The notes: generated by a model not told the origin, from the sequence alone. DNA of 34,200 nt from Niveispirillum sp. (GCF_017996735.1 NZ_JAGOGJ010000070.1:1-34200); one strand, 5' to 3'; positions 1-8,731 are shown, counted from the stretch's first letter. Numbers and translations are program-made.

Positions 1-407
1 TCTGCGATCTGGTCACCATTCCCGGCCGTGGCACCTTCGCGTCCATCGCCGGCAATCGTCCGGCCCGCTCGGTGAAGCTGCAGTACAACCTGCACGCCAC
101 TGCCGACGTGCCGGTGTCTGCCGACTCCACCCTGGCCGGTCGTGTGGATGTCAATTACACCGGCCCGACCTATGTCAACAGCCTGAACCTCACCACCTTC
201 GGTGAGCGCACGCTGACCAACCTGCGTCTGGCGCTGGAAAGCGATAGCTACTCCATCGCGGCCTGGGTCACCAACCTGACCGACGAGAAGTACAACGCCA
301 ACATCATCCAGCAGCCGCGCAATTACAATGTCGGCACCCAGCGCATCATGGAAGTCTATCAGGGTGAGGGCCGCCGCTTCGGCGTGACGGCTTCCGCCAA
401 GTTCTGA
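1..407 (+). CDS. TonB-dependent receptor, C-terminal fragment
   Basis: The frame is open from base 3 to the TGA at 405-407, so only about the last 134 residues of a larger outer-membrane protein are present. The segment is rich in alternating beta-strand pattern and contains the phrase AAWVTNLTDEKYNANI, typical of the last strands of TonB-dependent receptor barrels. It ends ...GVTASAKF with a terminal Phe, the usual outer-membrane assembly signal. Receptors of this family import ligands such as siderophores or other organic compounds using TonB energy. A perfect hairpin follows the stop, so it probably ends its own transcript. The ligand is unknown; the catabolic neighbours suggest an organic substrate rather than iron, which is inference. 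Confidence 0.85.
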   Translation, partial: CDLVTIPGRGTFASIAGNRPARSVKLQYNLHATADVPVSADSTLAGRVDVNYTGPTYVNSLNLTTFGERTLTNLRLALESDSYSIAAWVTNLTDEKYNANIIQQPRNYNVGTQRIMEVYQGEGRRFGVTASAKF

Positions 408-423
408 TGATGCAATGACGCTT

Positions 424-446
424 CCCCCGGCCGCCACGGCCGGGGG
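424..446 (+). terminator. Hairpin terminator after the receptor gene
   Basis: Perfect 9-bp stem CCCCCGGCC / GGCCGGGGG (424-432 and 438-446) with a 5-nt loop, followed by ATTGTAGTTTTTAC. It lies 17 nt after the receptor stop and ahead of the amine oxidase ribosome-binding site. Confidence 0.8.
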
Positions 447-479
447 ATTGTAGTTTTTACAAGGTTGGAGAACGCGCTC

Positions 480-1946
480 ATGACCCTCCGTCAGCCGATC
501 CTGTCCCGCCGTTCCGTCGTGGGCGGCATGCTGGCCGCCGTCCCGCTGCTTGCCGCGTCGCGCGGCTGGGCTGCCGGGCCCCAGACTGTCGATGTCGTGG
601 TTGTCGGTGCCGGCCTTGCCGGTCTGAATGCCGCCGCCATGCTGGAGGAACAGGGGCTGGTGGTGCAGGTGGTGGAAGCGTCCGACCGGGTCGGCGGCCG
701 GCTGCGCACCGGCCGGGCCGAAGGCTATCAGGCGGAGTTGGGCGGCAGCGAGGTGGGCGCCCTTTATGGCCGCGTCCGCGATGCCTGCGCCCGCCACAAT
801 GTCGGGCTGACCACCAAGGGCGCCAAGGGCACCGATTTCCTGATCAATGTCGACGGCACCAATGTCCTGCCGTCCGATTGGGCCAAGTCGCCCGTCAACC
901 AGACGCGCGGCAAGGAACGCGACTTCCTGCCCTATATCCTGCAAAACCGCCTGATGCATGACTGGCTGCCCTTCAATCAGACCAATGCCTGGCTGCAGCC
1001 CGAGAATTTGCAGTTCGACATTTCCGCCGCCGAACTGATGCGGTCCAAGGGCGTGTCGGAGGCGGCGATCCGTCTGGCCGATCTTGACCTGAACGGCGCC
1101 AGTCTGGAGGGCGTATCGGCCCTGTCCATCTTCCGCGACATGGCGCGCGCGCAGGTGGAAGGCTTCAAGGACCCCAACAAGCCCCAATATGGCGGTGCCT
1201 CGCTGGTATCCGACCGCAGCTACATCGTCGGCGGTTCCGACATGCTGCCGCGCGCCATGGCCGCCGCGCTGAAACTGCCGGTGCGCCTGAACAGCCCCGT
1301 CATCGCCGTCGATCAGGCGGGTGATCAGGTCAAGACCCTGCTGGGTAATGGCGACGTGCTGACCAGCCGCTTCCTGGTGATGGCGGCTCCGTTCAGTGCC
1401 GTCAGCCGCATCCGCTTCACGCCGGGCCTGCCCGACGCGCAGGCCGATGCCATTGCCGGCGCGCGCTATTCCGCGACGACACAGTTCCATTTCAAGATCA
1501 AGAAGCCCTATTGGGAAAAGGACGGTCTGCCGCCCTCGATCTGGAGCAACGCATCCTTCGAACGCGCCTTCGCCTTGAAGCATCCGGAGACGGGTGAGAT
1601 CGACAGCATGATCGTCTGGGTCAATGGCGACGGCGCCACCCGCTGGGATGACCGTGATACGTCCAAACAGGTTGAACTGGTGCTGGCCGAACTGGCCCGT
1701 ATCCGGCCCAGCATGGCCGGCGCCCTGGAATACAAGGTCGGCTATAGCTGGGGCCGCAATCCGTTCGTGGGCGGCAACAAGCATTTCTACGCGCCGGGAC
1801 AGGTGAAGCGCTTCGCCATGGAAATGGGCAAGCCCGCCGGGCGCATTCATTTCGCGGGCGAGCATCTGCGCCGCCTGGAACATGGCATGGAAAGCGCCAT
1901 GGAGACGGGCGAGGCCGCTGCACTGGAAATCCTTGAAAAGCTTTAA
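480..1946 (+). CDS. Tat-exported flavin monoamine oxidase/dehydrogenase
   Basis: A 488-residue FAD-dependent amine oxidase. The N-terminus has a twin-arginine signal (SRRSVVGG, Arg10-Arg11, then a hydrophobic stretch to about residue 32), so the folded flavoprotein should go to the periplasm. The dinucleotide-binding motif VVVVGAGLAGL (Gly43, Gly45, Gly48) is followed by the second FAD signature ASDRVGGRLRTG. The C-terminal FAD motif GRIHFAGEHL...GMESAMETG is present. ATG at 480 was chosen because GGTTGGAG lies about 9 nt upstream; a TTG at 465 in the same frame lacks this. Family members oxidise primary or secondary amines. Periplasmic relatives such as NicA2 pass electrons to a cytochrome c instead of oxygen (established for that family). 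The next gene is a b561/cytochrome c fusion, so a dehydrogenase role is plausible here. The substrate is unknown. Confidence 0.88.
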   Translation: MTLRQPILSRRSVVGGMLAAVPLLAASRGWAAGPQTVDVVVVGAGLAGLNAAAMLEEQGLVVQVVEASDRVGGRLRTGRAEGYQAELGGSEVGALYGRVRDACARHNVGLTTKGAKGTDFLINVDGTNVLPSDWAKSPVNQTRGKERDFLPYILQNRLMHDWLPFNQTNAWLQPENLQFDISAAELMRSKGVSEAAIRLADLDLNGASLEGVSALSIFRDMARAQVEGFKDPNKPQYGGASLVSDRSYIVGGSDMLPRAMAAALKLPVRLNSPVIAVDQAGDQVKTLLGNGDVLTSRFLVMAAPFSAVSRIRFTPGLPDAQADAIAGARYSATTQFHFKIKKPYWEKDGLPPSIWSNASFERAFALKHPETGEIDSMIVWVNGDGATRWDDRDTSKQVELVLAELARIRPSMAGALEYKVGYSWGRNPFVGGNKHFYAPGQVKRFAMEMGKPAGRIHFAGEHLRRLEHGMESAMETGEAAALEILEKL

Positions 1947-1947
1947 A

Positions 1948-1973
1948 GCGGTTTCCGGTTTGCCGGAAACCGC
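1948..1973 (+). terminator. 11-bp hairpin after the amine oxidase gene
   Basis: Perfect stem GCGGTTTCCGG / CCGGAAACCGC (1948-1958 and 1963-1973) with a TTTG loop, starting two bases after the stop codon. No U-tract follows, so it could be a weak terminator or an mRNA 3'-end stabiliser that still lets the next gene be read. Confidence 0.5.
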
Positions 1974-2126
1974 GACGGCGGCGACTGCCGCCGCGCGGCC
2001 CATGCCGCGTAAGCCAAGCCGCGGATGCGGCGCCGGCGATTTAGGAAAATGTGTAACCAAGGCGTTTTCCCGACGGCCGGAATCACGCTTCAAAAGTCAA
2101 CAAGGGGCCGCTGGGGGATATCGGGT

Positions 2127-3353
2127 ATGGAACAACGTGACGCGAACCGGCCGCTGGACAAGGTCCTGGCCTATGGCTTGCCGCTGCTGGTCCTGGTTCA
2201 TGATCTGCTGACCATGATCCTGCTGCGGTCGGACAAGGCGGCCCCCATCCGCGAACAGTTGCGCGGCTGGCATTATTTCCTGGGCACGGCCCTGTTCCTG
2301 TATGCGGCGCTGCGCCTCTGGCAATGGCTGAAGGGACGGGCGCCGGGGCCGCAGGTGCCGCTGCCGCCGCGCGCCAGGGCCTGGGTCATGGCCTTGGTCA
2401 ACGCCACCTATCTGATGTTTTTCGCGGCCCCGCTGCTGGGTGTGCTGGTGGTGTGGAGCCACGGGATGGACCTGCATCTGGGTCCCATCCCGATCCCGGC
2501 CCTGCTGGGGGAGAACCGGGACATCTGGCTGTTCACCGGTTATTTCCATTCCGGGGTTAGCACCAGCCTGCTGGTGCTGAAGCTGGCGGCCCTGCTGACG
2601 GCGGTCTGGTTCCTGTTCCGGCATGGGCGCGGCCTGTTCGGCGCCTTCCCACCGGGTTTCGGCCTGTTCGTGCTGCTCAGCTTCTCCTCCTCCGTCTTCG
2701 CGCTGTCGACCTTCAAGTCGTATGAGCGGGGGCCGGGCGCGGTTGCCATCTTCCTGGGCATCTGTGCCGCCATCTGGGGCCTGTCATGGCTGGTCCGCCG
2801 GGGCCGGGTGACGGCCGTGTCCGATCCTGATGCCGTGCGCGGCGTGGTGCCCGCCGCCATCGCCGCCCTGGCCGTGGTGGTGGTCGGCATGTATGGCCCG
2901 CACATGCTGTTCCGCGTCTCCCCCTTCGCGCAGGGGCAGCGGGTGGAGGCGGCGGCCCATGTTACCTCGCATGACGCGCCCCTGATCATCGAGCAATTGC
3001 CGCCCGAGACCGATTTCGAACGCAAGGTGCGGGCCGAGACGTTCAAATGGTGCACCTTCTGCCACACCATGAACAAGGGTGGGGCGCATATGGTCGGCCC
3101 CAACCTGTACGGCATCATGGGCCAGAAGATCGCCACCGTGCCCAACTTCCCCTATGGTCAGGCGCTGGCCGCCCATGGGCAGGCGGGAGAGGTCTGGACG
3201 GATGAGAATCTGGCGAAGTTCCTGGCCAATCCGGACGCCTTCGCGCCTGGCACATCCATGGTCGTGTCGTCGGGCAACATCACGGACCCGGAAACGCAGA
3301 AGGCGCTGATCACCATCCTGAAGCGCGAAACGGGGTCGGCGGCGCCGCAGTAA
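2127..3353 (+). CDS. Membrane cytochrome b561-like / cytochrome c fusion protein
   Basis: A 408-residue protein in two parts. Residues about 1-270 are strongly hydrophobic, with several transmembrane helices. Histidines sit within or beside helices (LVHDLL, GWHYFLG, WSHGMDLHLG, GYFHSG), as expected for b-type haem ligation in the cytochrome b561 family. Residues about 295-408 form a class I cytochrome c with CTFCH (Cys309, Cys312, His313), GPNLYGIMG and a candidate Met ligand in PGTSM. ATG at 2127 was chosen because GGGGGA lies 8 nt upstream; the frame is open further upstream (ATG 2025) but that part is an arginine-rich non-homologous stretch. The fusion would move electrons between the periplasm and the quinone pool or a terminal oxidase. 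Its position behind an exported amine oxidase suggests it takes that enzyme's electrons (inference). Confidence 0.82.
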   Translation: MEQRDANRPLDKVLAYGLPLLVLVHDLLTMILLRSDKAAPIREQLRGWHYFLGTALFLYAALRLWQWLKGRAPGPQVPLPPRARAWVMALVNATYLMFFAAPLLGVLVVWSHGMDLHLGPIPIPALLGENRDIWLFTGYFHSGVSTSLLVLKLAALLTAVWFLFRHGRGLFGAFPPGFGLFVLLSFSSSVFALSTFKSYERGPGAVAIFLGICAAIWGLSWLVRRGRVTAVSDPDAVRGVVPAAIAALAVVVVGMYGPHMLFRVSPFAQGQRVEAAAHVTSHDAPLIIEQLPPETDFERKVRAETFKWCTFCHTMNKGGAHMVGPNLYGIMGQKIATVPNFPYGQALAAHGQAGEVWTDENLAKFLANPDAFAPGTSMVVSSGNITDPETQKALITILKRETGSAAPQ

Positions 3354-3370
3354 GCGGTTTGTGCGTCTGA

Positions 3371-3508
3371 CCCTCACCCTCCCGAACGCTGGCGCGTTCA
3401 GGCCCCTCCCTCTCCCACGTTCGTGGGCGAGGGGCGAAAGTTAAGCCCCTCGCCCGCTGTGCGGGAGAGGGAGGGGCCCAAGCCTGTCAAGGCTTGGGAG
3501 GGTGAGGG
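3371..3508. repeat. Palindromic intergenic repeat, copy 1
   Basis: A 138-bp element bounded by CCCTCACCCTCCC and its complement GGGAGGGTGAGGG. Inner inverted arms GGCCCCTCCCTCTCCC / GGGAGAGGGAGGGGCC surround a variable centre flanked by GGCGAGGGGC / GCCCCTCGCC. Smaller hairpins sit in each half. The same architecture recurs at 7661-7815 and 26900-27052. It fills much of the gap between the b561/c fusion and the hyuA-type gene. No coding content. Confidence 0.9.
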
Positions 3509-3540
3509 AACACCATCCGAACGTCACCAAACCTGCCCAC

Positions 3541-3575
3541 ACGGCCCGCCCAAAAGGTGGGCCGTACCTGTTTTT
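3541..3575 (+). terminator. Rho-independent terminator upstream of hyuA-type gene
   Basis: Stem ACGGCCCGCC / GGTGGGCCGT (3541-3550 and 3556-3565, one G-U pair) with loop CAAAA, followed by ACCTG and five T residues. It would end transcription from the b561/c fusion, so the hyuA-type gene probably has its own promoter in 3576-3700. I could not identify that promoter confidently. Confidence 0.75.
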
Positions 3576-3708
3576 CCGGGCCGCCAATCCGTCCGTCCGG
3601 TCGACCGCATCCGCACAGCGGTCAAACAGGTCGCCGCCGATGGTGGCGGGCCATGGTTCCGGTACTGCTGAAACAGAGATTTGACCGCTTCCAGAATAGG
3701 GGGATGCG

Positions 3709-5757
3709 ATGGGTTACCGCTTGGGCGTCGATGTGGGGGGCACCTTCACCGACCTGCTGCTGTTCAATGATGCGACGGGCGCCTTCTGGCGGCACAAGAC
3801 CCCGTCGACCCCGGCCGACAGTTCCGTCGGCATCCTGAACGGCGTCACCGCCATCTGCGAAAAGGCGGGCATCACGCCGGCCGACGTCGAGTTCTTCCTG
3901 CACGGTACCACGGTCGCCACCAATGCCGTGCTGGAAGGCAAAGGGGCAAAGGTCGGCCTGATCGTCACCGAGGGCTATCGCCAGATCATGCAGATCGCGC
4001 GATCCTTCGTGCCGGGCGGTCTGGCCGGCTGGATCGTCTGGCCCAAGCCGGAGCCGCTGGCCCGGCTGGAAAACACGTTCGAGATCAAGGGCCGCATGGA
4101 CGCCCAGGGTAACGAACTGCGCCCCATCGACGAGGCCAATATCCGCGACGCCCTGCTGCGGCTGAAGGACAACGGCGTGGAGGCGGTCACCGTCTCCCTG
4201 ATCAACGCCTATCTGAATGGTGCGCACGAAAAGCGCGTGGGCGAACTGGCGGCGGAAATCCTGCCCGGCGTGCCCGTGTCGCTGTCTCATGAGGTCCTGC
4301 CGGAGATGCAGGAATATGAGCGCACGCTGACCACCGTCGCCAATGCCTCCGTCCGTCCCATCGTCGGCCGTTATGTCCGCAACCTGCGTGAAAAGCTGCG
4401 CTCGGCTGGCATGGCGGGCTCGCTGTCGTTGCTGCGCTCCGACGGCGGTCTGATGTCGTCGGAAAAGTCGGAAGAACATCCTGTCTCCCTGCTGATGTCG
4501 GGCCCGGCTGGCGGCGTGACGGGGGCTTTGTGGGTGGGGGCCAATTCCGGTATCCGCAACATCCTGACGCTGGATGTGGGGGGCACCTCGACCGACGTGG
4601 CCCTGATTGAAAATCTGGACCCGCGCCGGGTGCGGACCACCGAGGTCGGGCACCTGGCCGTCCGCGCCTCCTCGCTGGATGTGAAGACGGTGGGCGCTGG
4701 CGGCGGTTCCATCGCCTATGTGCCGGAACTGACCAAGGCGCTGCGCGTCGGCCCGCAATCGGCCGGTGCCGTGCCCGGTCCCGTGGCCTACGGCAAGGGT
4801 GGCCAGCTTCCCACCGTGACCGACGCCAATGTCGTGCTGGGCTATCTGCCCGAGGCGCTGCTGGGCGGCACCTTCAAGCTGGACCGGGAAGGCGCCAAGA
4901 AGGCGGTGCAGACCATCGCCGATACGCTGGGCATTGATCTTTATGCCGCCGCACGCGGTATCATCGATATCGTGAACGAGAACATGTTCGGCGCGCTGCG
5001 CATGATCTCGGTCCAGCAGGGTTATGATCCGCGCGACTTCGCCCTGATGGGCTTTGGCGGCGCCGGTCCGCTGCATGTCAATGCGGTGGCCCGGCTGATG
5101 AGCTCCTGGCCGGCGGTGTCGCCCGTGTCCCCCGGCGTGCTGTGTGCGCTTGGCGATGCGACCACGCGCATGCGCACCGAAACGGCGCGTTCCTTCTCCC
5201 GCCGGTTTGACGAGACGGACGAGGCGGAGGTGATTGCCCTCCTGGAATCCATGGCCGCCCAGACGCGGGACGAGCTGAAGGCCGAAGGCATCAAGGACGA
5301 AGACATCACCAGCCTGTTCGAGATCGACGTGCGGTACGAGGGCCAGGCCTTCGAAGTGCCGCTGTCCATCGATCCCGAAACCCTGCGCCGTGACGGTCTG
5401 GCCGGTGTGACCAGGCGCTTTGATGAAGAGCATCACCGCCTGTTCACCTTCAACATGCCGTCGCCGCATGAACTGGTGAATTTGCGCGCTGTGGCCCTGG
5501 GCCCCGTGCTGGACCTGCCGGCAGCCGAACTGCCCCAGGGCAATGGCGATCCGTCGGCGGCCAAGATCCGCGATCATGAACTGTGGATGGATGGCCGGAT
5601 GGTGCCGGCCGTGATCTATGACCGGTCCCGCCTGAAGGCCGGCGACCTGATCCCGGGTCCCGCCATCGTCATCGAAATGGACAGCACGACGCTGATCGAG
5701 GCCGGTTGTGACGGCCTGGTCGACCGCGTCGGCAATATCCTGATCAACCCGCGCTGA
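3709..5757 (+). CDS. hyuA: HyuA-type hydantoinase/oxoprolinase subunit A
   Basis: A 682-residue member of the hydantoinase A/oxoprolinase family, within the actin/sugar-kinase ATPase fold. The first phosphate-binding motif DVGGTFTD is at residues 8-15 and the second, LDVGGTSTDVALI, around residue 289. GGAGPLHVNAVAR, typical of the family, follows further on. Length matches family members of about 680-720 residues. A strong AGGGGG ribosome-binding site precedes ATG 3709; an out-of-frame ATG at 3704 is ignored. With the B subunit 15 nt downstream it would form an ATP-dependent amide-ring-opening enzyme. Known substrates of this family include hydantoins, 5-oxoproline and caprolactam, while related complexes carboxylate acetone or acetophenone. 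Which applies here cannot be decided from sequence. Confidence 0.9.
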   Translation: MGYRLGVDVGGTFTDLLLFNDATGAFWRHKTPSTPADSSVGILNGVTAICEKAGITPADVEFFLHGTTVATNAVLEGKGAKVGLIVTEGYRQIMQIARSFVPGGLAGWIVWPKPEPLARLENTFEIKGRMDAQGNELRPIDEANIRDALLRLKDNGVEAVTVSLINAYLNGAHEKRVGELAAEILPGVPVSLSHEVLPEMQEYERTLTTVANASVRPIVGRYVRNLREKLRSAGMAGSLSLLRSDGGLMSSEKSEEHPVSLLMSGPAGGVTGALWVGANSGIRNILTLDVGGTSTDVALIENLDPRRVRTTEVGHLAVRASSLDVKTVGAGGGSIAYVPELTKALRVGPQSAGAVPGPVAYGKGGQLPTVTDANVVLGYLPEALLGGTFKLDREGAKKAVQTIADTLGIDLYAAARGIIDIVNENMFGALRMISVQQGYDPRDFALMGFGGAGPLHVNAVARLMSSWPAVSPVSPGVLCALGDATTRMRTETARSFSRRFDETDEAEVIALLESMAAQTRDELKAEGIKDEDITSLFEIDVRYEGQAFEVPLSIDPETLRRDGLAGVTRRFDEEHHRLFTFNMPSPHELVNLRAVALGPVLDLPAAELPQGNGDPSAAKIRDHELWMDGRMVPAVIYDRSRLKAGDLIPGPAIVIEMDSTTLIEAGCDGLVDRVGNILINPR

Positions 5758-5772
5758 AGGGGAGTGTGATCC

Positions 5773-7644
5773 ATGCCCGCCCAGATCATCCAGACCAACA
5801 ACGCCCCCTTCAACAAGGTCAGCATCGACCCGGTGACGCTGGAAGTCATCGAAAACGCCCTGCGCAATGCCCGTATCGAGATGGATGCCACCCTGGTGCG
5901 CACGGCCATGTCGCCCGGCATCCGTGAACAGGGCGACGCCTTCCCCCTGATCGCCGACCGTACCGGCCAGATGATCGTGGGCCAGTTCGGTTCCTATATC
6001 GGCCCGTTCCTGGACGGGTTCGAGGGCACGGTCGAAGAAGGCGACATGATCATGCTGTCCGACCCCTATTCGGTCGGCGGCGCCATCAGCCATCTGAATG
6101 ATTGGCTGGTCCTTCTGCCCGTGTTCAAGGATGGCCGTCTGGTCGCCTACACCTCCATGTTCGGTCACCAGTCCGACATTGGCGGCAAGGTCGTGGGGTC
6201 GATGCCCATCGACGCCACTTCGATCTTCGAGGAAGGGGTGCGCATCCCGCCCGTGAAGATCTACAAGAAGGGCGTCTATAATGACGACGTGATCAAGCTG
6301 ATCATGGCCCAGACGCGCAAGCCCGACTGGTGTACCGCCGACCTGAACGCCCTGATCGCGTCCTGCCGCGTGGCGGCCCGCCGCGTGGTGGAAATGTGCG
6401 AGCGGTTCGGCGACGATGTCTTCGCCGCCGCTACCGATGAGCTGCTGGCCCGCAATTACCGCGCCATGAAGCAGTTGATCGCCAGTTCCATCAGCGAGGA
6501 GAAGGTCAGTTTCGAGGATTATATCTGCGACGACGGTATGGGTTACGGCCCCTACAAGATCCGCTGCACCATGCATCGTGAAGGCGATATCGTGGTGCTG
6601 GATTTCGACGGTACCGACCCGCAGAGCCAGGCCTCGATCAATTTCTTCCTGAACGAAAACATGCTGAAGATGTTCTTCGGCATCTACATGATCATGGTCT
6701 TCGACCCGCAGGTGCTGTTCAATGACGGCTATTACGACCTGATCCGGGTGAAGATCCCCGAAGGCTCTCTGCTGAAGCCGAAATTCCCGGCCGCCTTGTC
6801 GGGCCGTACCCATGCGCTGGGCCGGCTGTTCGACATCATGGGCGGGCTGCTGGGGCAGAAGACGCCGGAATTCCTCAATGCCGCCGGCTTCTCCTCCTCC
6901 CCGCACCTGTTCTATTCCGGCTATGACGCCAAGGGCCGCTGGTTCCAGCTTTTCCAGATCGGGTTCGGCGGCATTCCCGGCCGGCCGCTGGGCGACGGGC
7001 CGGACGGGCACTCGCTGTTCCCCGGCTTCACCAACGTGCCGAACGAGTTCCTGGAGCGGTATTTCCCGCTGGTCATCGAACGGTATGAGACGGTGGCCGA
7101 CAGCGGCGGGGCCGGACTGCATCGCGGGGGCAACGGCATCATCATGACCTACCGCTTCCTGGCCTCGGGCACCATCGCCATCCATGATGACCGCTGGTTC
7201 ACCATGCCCTGGGGCGTGAATGGCGGCGAGCCCGGTGCCCGCGCCCGCAAGATCCTGGAAAAGCCCGATGGCACCCAGACCGTGGTGGGCAACAAGCTGG
7301 AGAACCTGACCATCGAGGCGGGCGACCAGTTGCATTTCATCACCTGGGGCGGCGGCGGCTGGGGCGACCCGCTGCTGCGCGATCCGACCTTGCTGGAACT
7401 GGAGCTGGAGCGTGGTCTGGTCACGGTTGAGGGGGCCAAGCGCTATGGCGTCGTGCTGGTCGACGGCAAGGTCGATGCGGCGGCCACCGAGGCGCTGCGC
7501 GTGAAGATGCGGGCGGAGCGGGGGCCGGTGACGTCGGTCTTCAATTACGGCCCCGACATCGACACGCTGCGCGCCAACAGCCTGATGGACACCGGCTTGC
7601 CGGCGCCGAAGCCGCCGGTCAAGCTGGCGCATTTCGCGGCGTGA
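5773..7644 (+). CDS. hyuB: HyuB-type hydantoinase/oxoprolinase subunit B
   Basis: A 623-residue hydantoinase B/oxoprolinase family protein. The N-terminus carries the family signature DPVTLEVIENALRNARIEMDA and the DAFPLIADRTGQM stretch. Later parts include HLNDWLVLLPVF, the DFDGTDPQSQASINF segment, and the C-terminal GWGDPLLRD motif. It starts 15 nt after hyuA with AAGGGGAG in front, so the two are co-translated. It would be the second half of the ATP-dependent amidohydrolase with HyuA. It is slightly longer than many HyuB proteins because of a roughly 40-residue C-terminal tail. A palindromic repeat follows directly. Confidence 0.9.
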   Translation: MPAQIIQTNNAPFNKVSIDPVTLEVIENALRNARIEMDATLVRTAMSPGIREQGDAFPLIADRTGQMIVGQFGSYIGPFLDGFEGTVEEGDMIMLSDPYSVGGAISHLNDWLVLLPVFKDGRLVAYTSMFGHQSDIGGKVVGSMPIDATSIFEEGVRIPPVKIYKKGVYNDDVIKLIMAQTRKPDWCTADLNALIASCRVAARRVVEMCERFGDDVFAAATDELLARNYRAMKQLIASSISEEKVSFEDYICDDGMGYGPYKIRCTMHREGDIVVLDFDGTDPQSQASINFFLNENMLKMFFGIYMIMVFDPQVLFNDGYYDLIRVKIPEGSLLKPKFPAALSGRTHALGRLFDIMGGLLGQKTPEFLNAAGFSSSPHLFYSGYDAKGRWFQLFQIGFGGIPGRPLGDGPDGHSLFPGFTNVPNEFLERYFPLVIERYETVADSGGAGLHRGGNGIIMTYRFLASGTIAIHDDRWFTMPWGVNGGEPGARARKILEKPDGTQTVVGNKLENLTIEAGDQLHFITWGGGGWGDPLLRDPTLLELELERGLVTVEGAKRYGVVLVDGKVDAAATEALRVKMRAERGPVTSVFNYGPDIDTLRANSLMDTGLPAPKPPVKLAHFAA

Positions 7645-7660
7645 GGCTGGGGCGATTGGG

Positions 7661-7815
7661 CCCTCACCCTCCCAAACGCTGACGCGTTTGGGCCCCTCCC
7701 TCTCCCGCAAGCGGGCGAGGGGCAGAAACAGGTTCATAGCCTGAATTTCCGCCCCTCGCCCACGAAAGTGGGAGAGGGAGGGGCCCAAGCCTGTCAAGGC
7801 TTGGGAGGGTGAGGG
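7661..7815. repeat. Palindromic intergenic repeat, copy 2
   Basis: A 155-bp element with the same outer arms (CCCTCACCCTCCC ... GGGAGGGTGAGGG), the same GGGCCCCTCCCTCTCCC inner arm and its complement, and a different centre (AGAAACAGGTTCATAGCC region). Half-arm hairpins are CCCAAACGC...GCGTTTGGG and CCCAAGCCT...AGGCTTGGG. It lies between the hyuB stop and the alpha/beta hydrolase start. Confidence 0.9.
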
Positions 7816-7867
7816 AGCCAGGTTCTCCCTATTTTCAAAACCCGTCCCAGAACAAACGGAGCATCCC

Positions 7868-8731
7868 ATGGCCCCCCTGTCCCGCCGCCTGTTCCTGCTG
7901 TCCGCCACGGCCCTGACGGTGCTGCCGGCCTGGGCGGCGCCCGCCGACCTGACCGTCAAAACCCCATCGGGCCGTGCGGTGTCGGTCAGTGTCTGGAAGG
8001 CGGTGGGCACGGAGGCCGGGCGTATCCTGTTTTCCCATGGTGCCCTGTCGGCGCCGTGGAAATATCAGCCGCTGGTCGATGCCTGGACGAAGGCCGGTTA
8101 CAGCGTCTATGCCCCGTTGCATGTGGACAGCGCCGATCATCCCGACCGCGCCAGTTTCCAGGGTCTGGCAAGCTGGCCGGCGCGGATCGAGGATGTGCGG
8201 GCGCTGGCGGACCATCTGAACGGACCCTATATCGCCGCCGGCCATTCCTATGGCGCCTTGGTCGCGCTCTGCCTGGGCGGGTCGGCCATCGCCGTGCCGC
8301 CGGAGGTGAAAACGCCCCTGCGGGACCCGCGCGCCCTGGTCTCCCTGGCCTTCTCCCCGCCCGGTGCGGGCATGGGCTTCATCAAGGCCGGTGATTATGC
8401 GCCACTGGCCGTGCCCGCCCTGATCCAGACGGGCGACAAGGATGTGCCGCCGGGTCAGGTCGGCGACTGGCAAAGCCATCTGCTGCCCTATGACGAAGCC
8501 GCCCCCGGCGGCAACCGCTATGCGCTGGTGCTGGACGGGGTTGACCATTATTTCGGTGGCGGCATCTGCCGGCCGGAATTGCCGGGGCCGGTGCAGGCCG
8601 AACAGCTCGCCATCGCGGCGGACCTGTCGGTGCTGTTCATGCGCGCCCATGCCAGCGGCGACAAGAAGGCGCTGGCGGCGCTGAATGGTCGCCTGTCGGA
8701 TAAGGGTCCGGCCCGTTTAACGGTCAAGTGA
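7868..8731 (+). CDS. Tat-exported alpha/beta hydrolase
   Basis: A 287-residue alpha/beta hydrolase with an N-terminal twin-arginine signal (SRRLFLLSATALTVLPAWAA, Arg6-Arg7). The nucleophile elbow GHSYG places the catalytic Ser at 127. GDKD offers the acid and GVDHYFGG the catalytic His. The oxyanion region is LFSHGALSA. The fold resembles dienelactone-hydrolase or chlorophyllase-like esterases. It would act in the periplasm on an ester or similar bond. The 3' end overlaps by 15 bases the convergent HTH gene, so the two antisense ends share sequence. Substrate unknown. Confidence 0.85.
   Translation: MAPLSRRLFLLSATALTVLPAWAAPADLTVKTPSGRAVSVSVWKAVGTEAGRILFSHGALSAPWKYQPLVDAWTKAGYSVYAPLHVDSADHPDRASFQGLASWPARIEDVRALADHLNGPYIAAGHSYGALVALCLGGSAIAVPPEVKTPLRDPRALVSLAFSPPGAGMGFIKAGDYAPLAVPALIQTGDKDVPPGQVGDWQSHLLPYDEAAPGGNRYALVLDGVDHYFGGGICRPELPGPVQAEQLAIAADLSVLFMRAHASGDKKALAALNGRLSDKGPARLTVK

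Noticed and set aside
3371..3508. Repeats considered as CRISPR or an insertion sequence
   Set aside because: Three dispersed copies with internal palindromes, no spacers, no transposase and no target-site duplication seen.
3622..8010. A 1462-codon open frame on the minus strand opposite hyuA/hyuB
   Set aside because: Low-complexity His/Gln/Gly/Asp-rich translation caused by high GC on the opposite strand. HyuA and HyuB on the plus strand have clear motifs and ribosome-binding sites.
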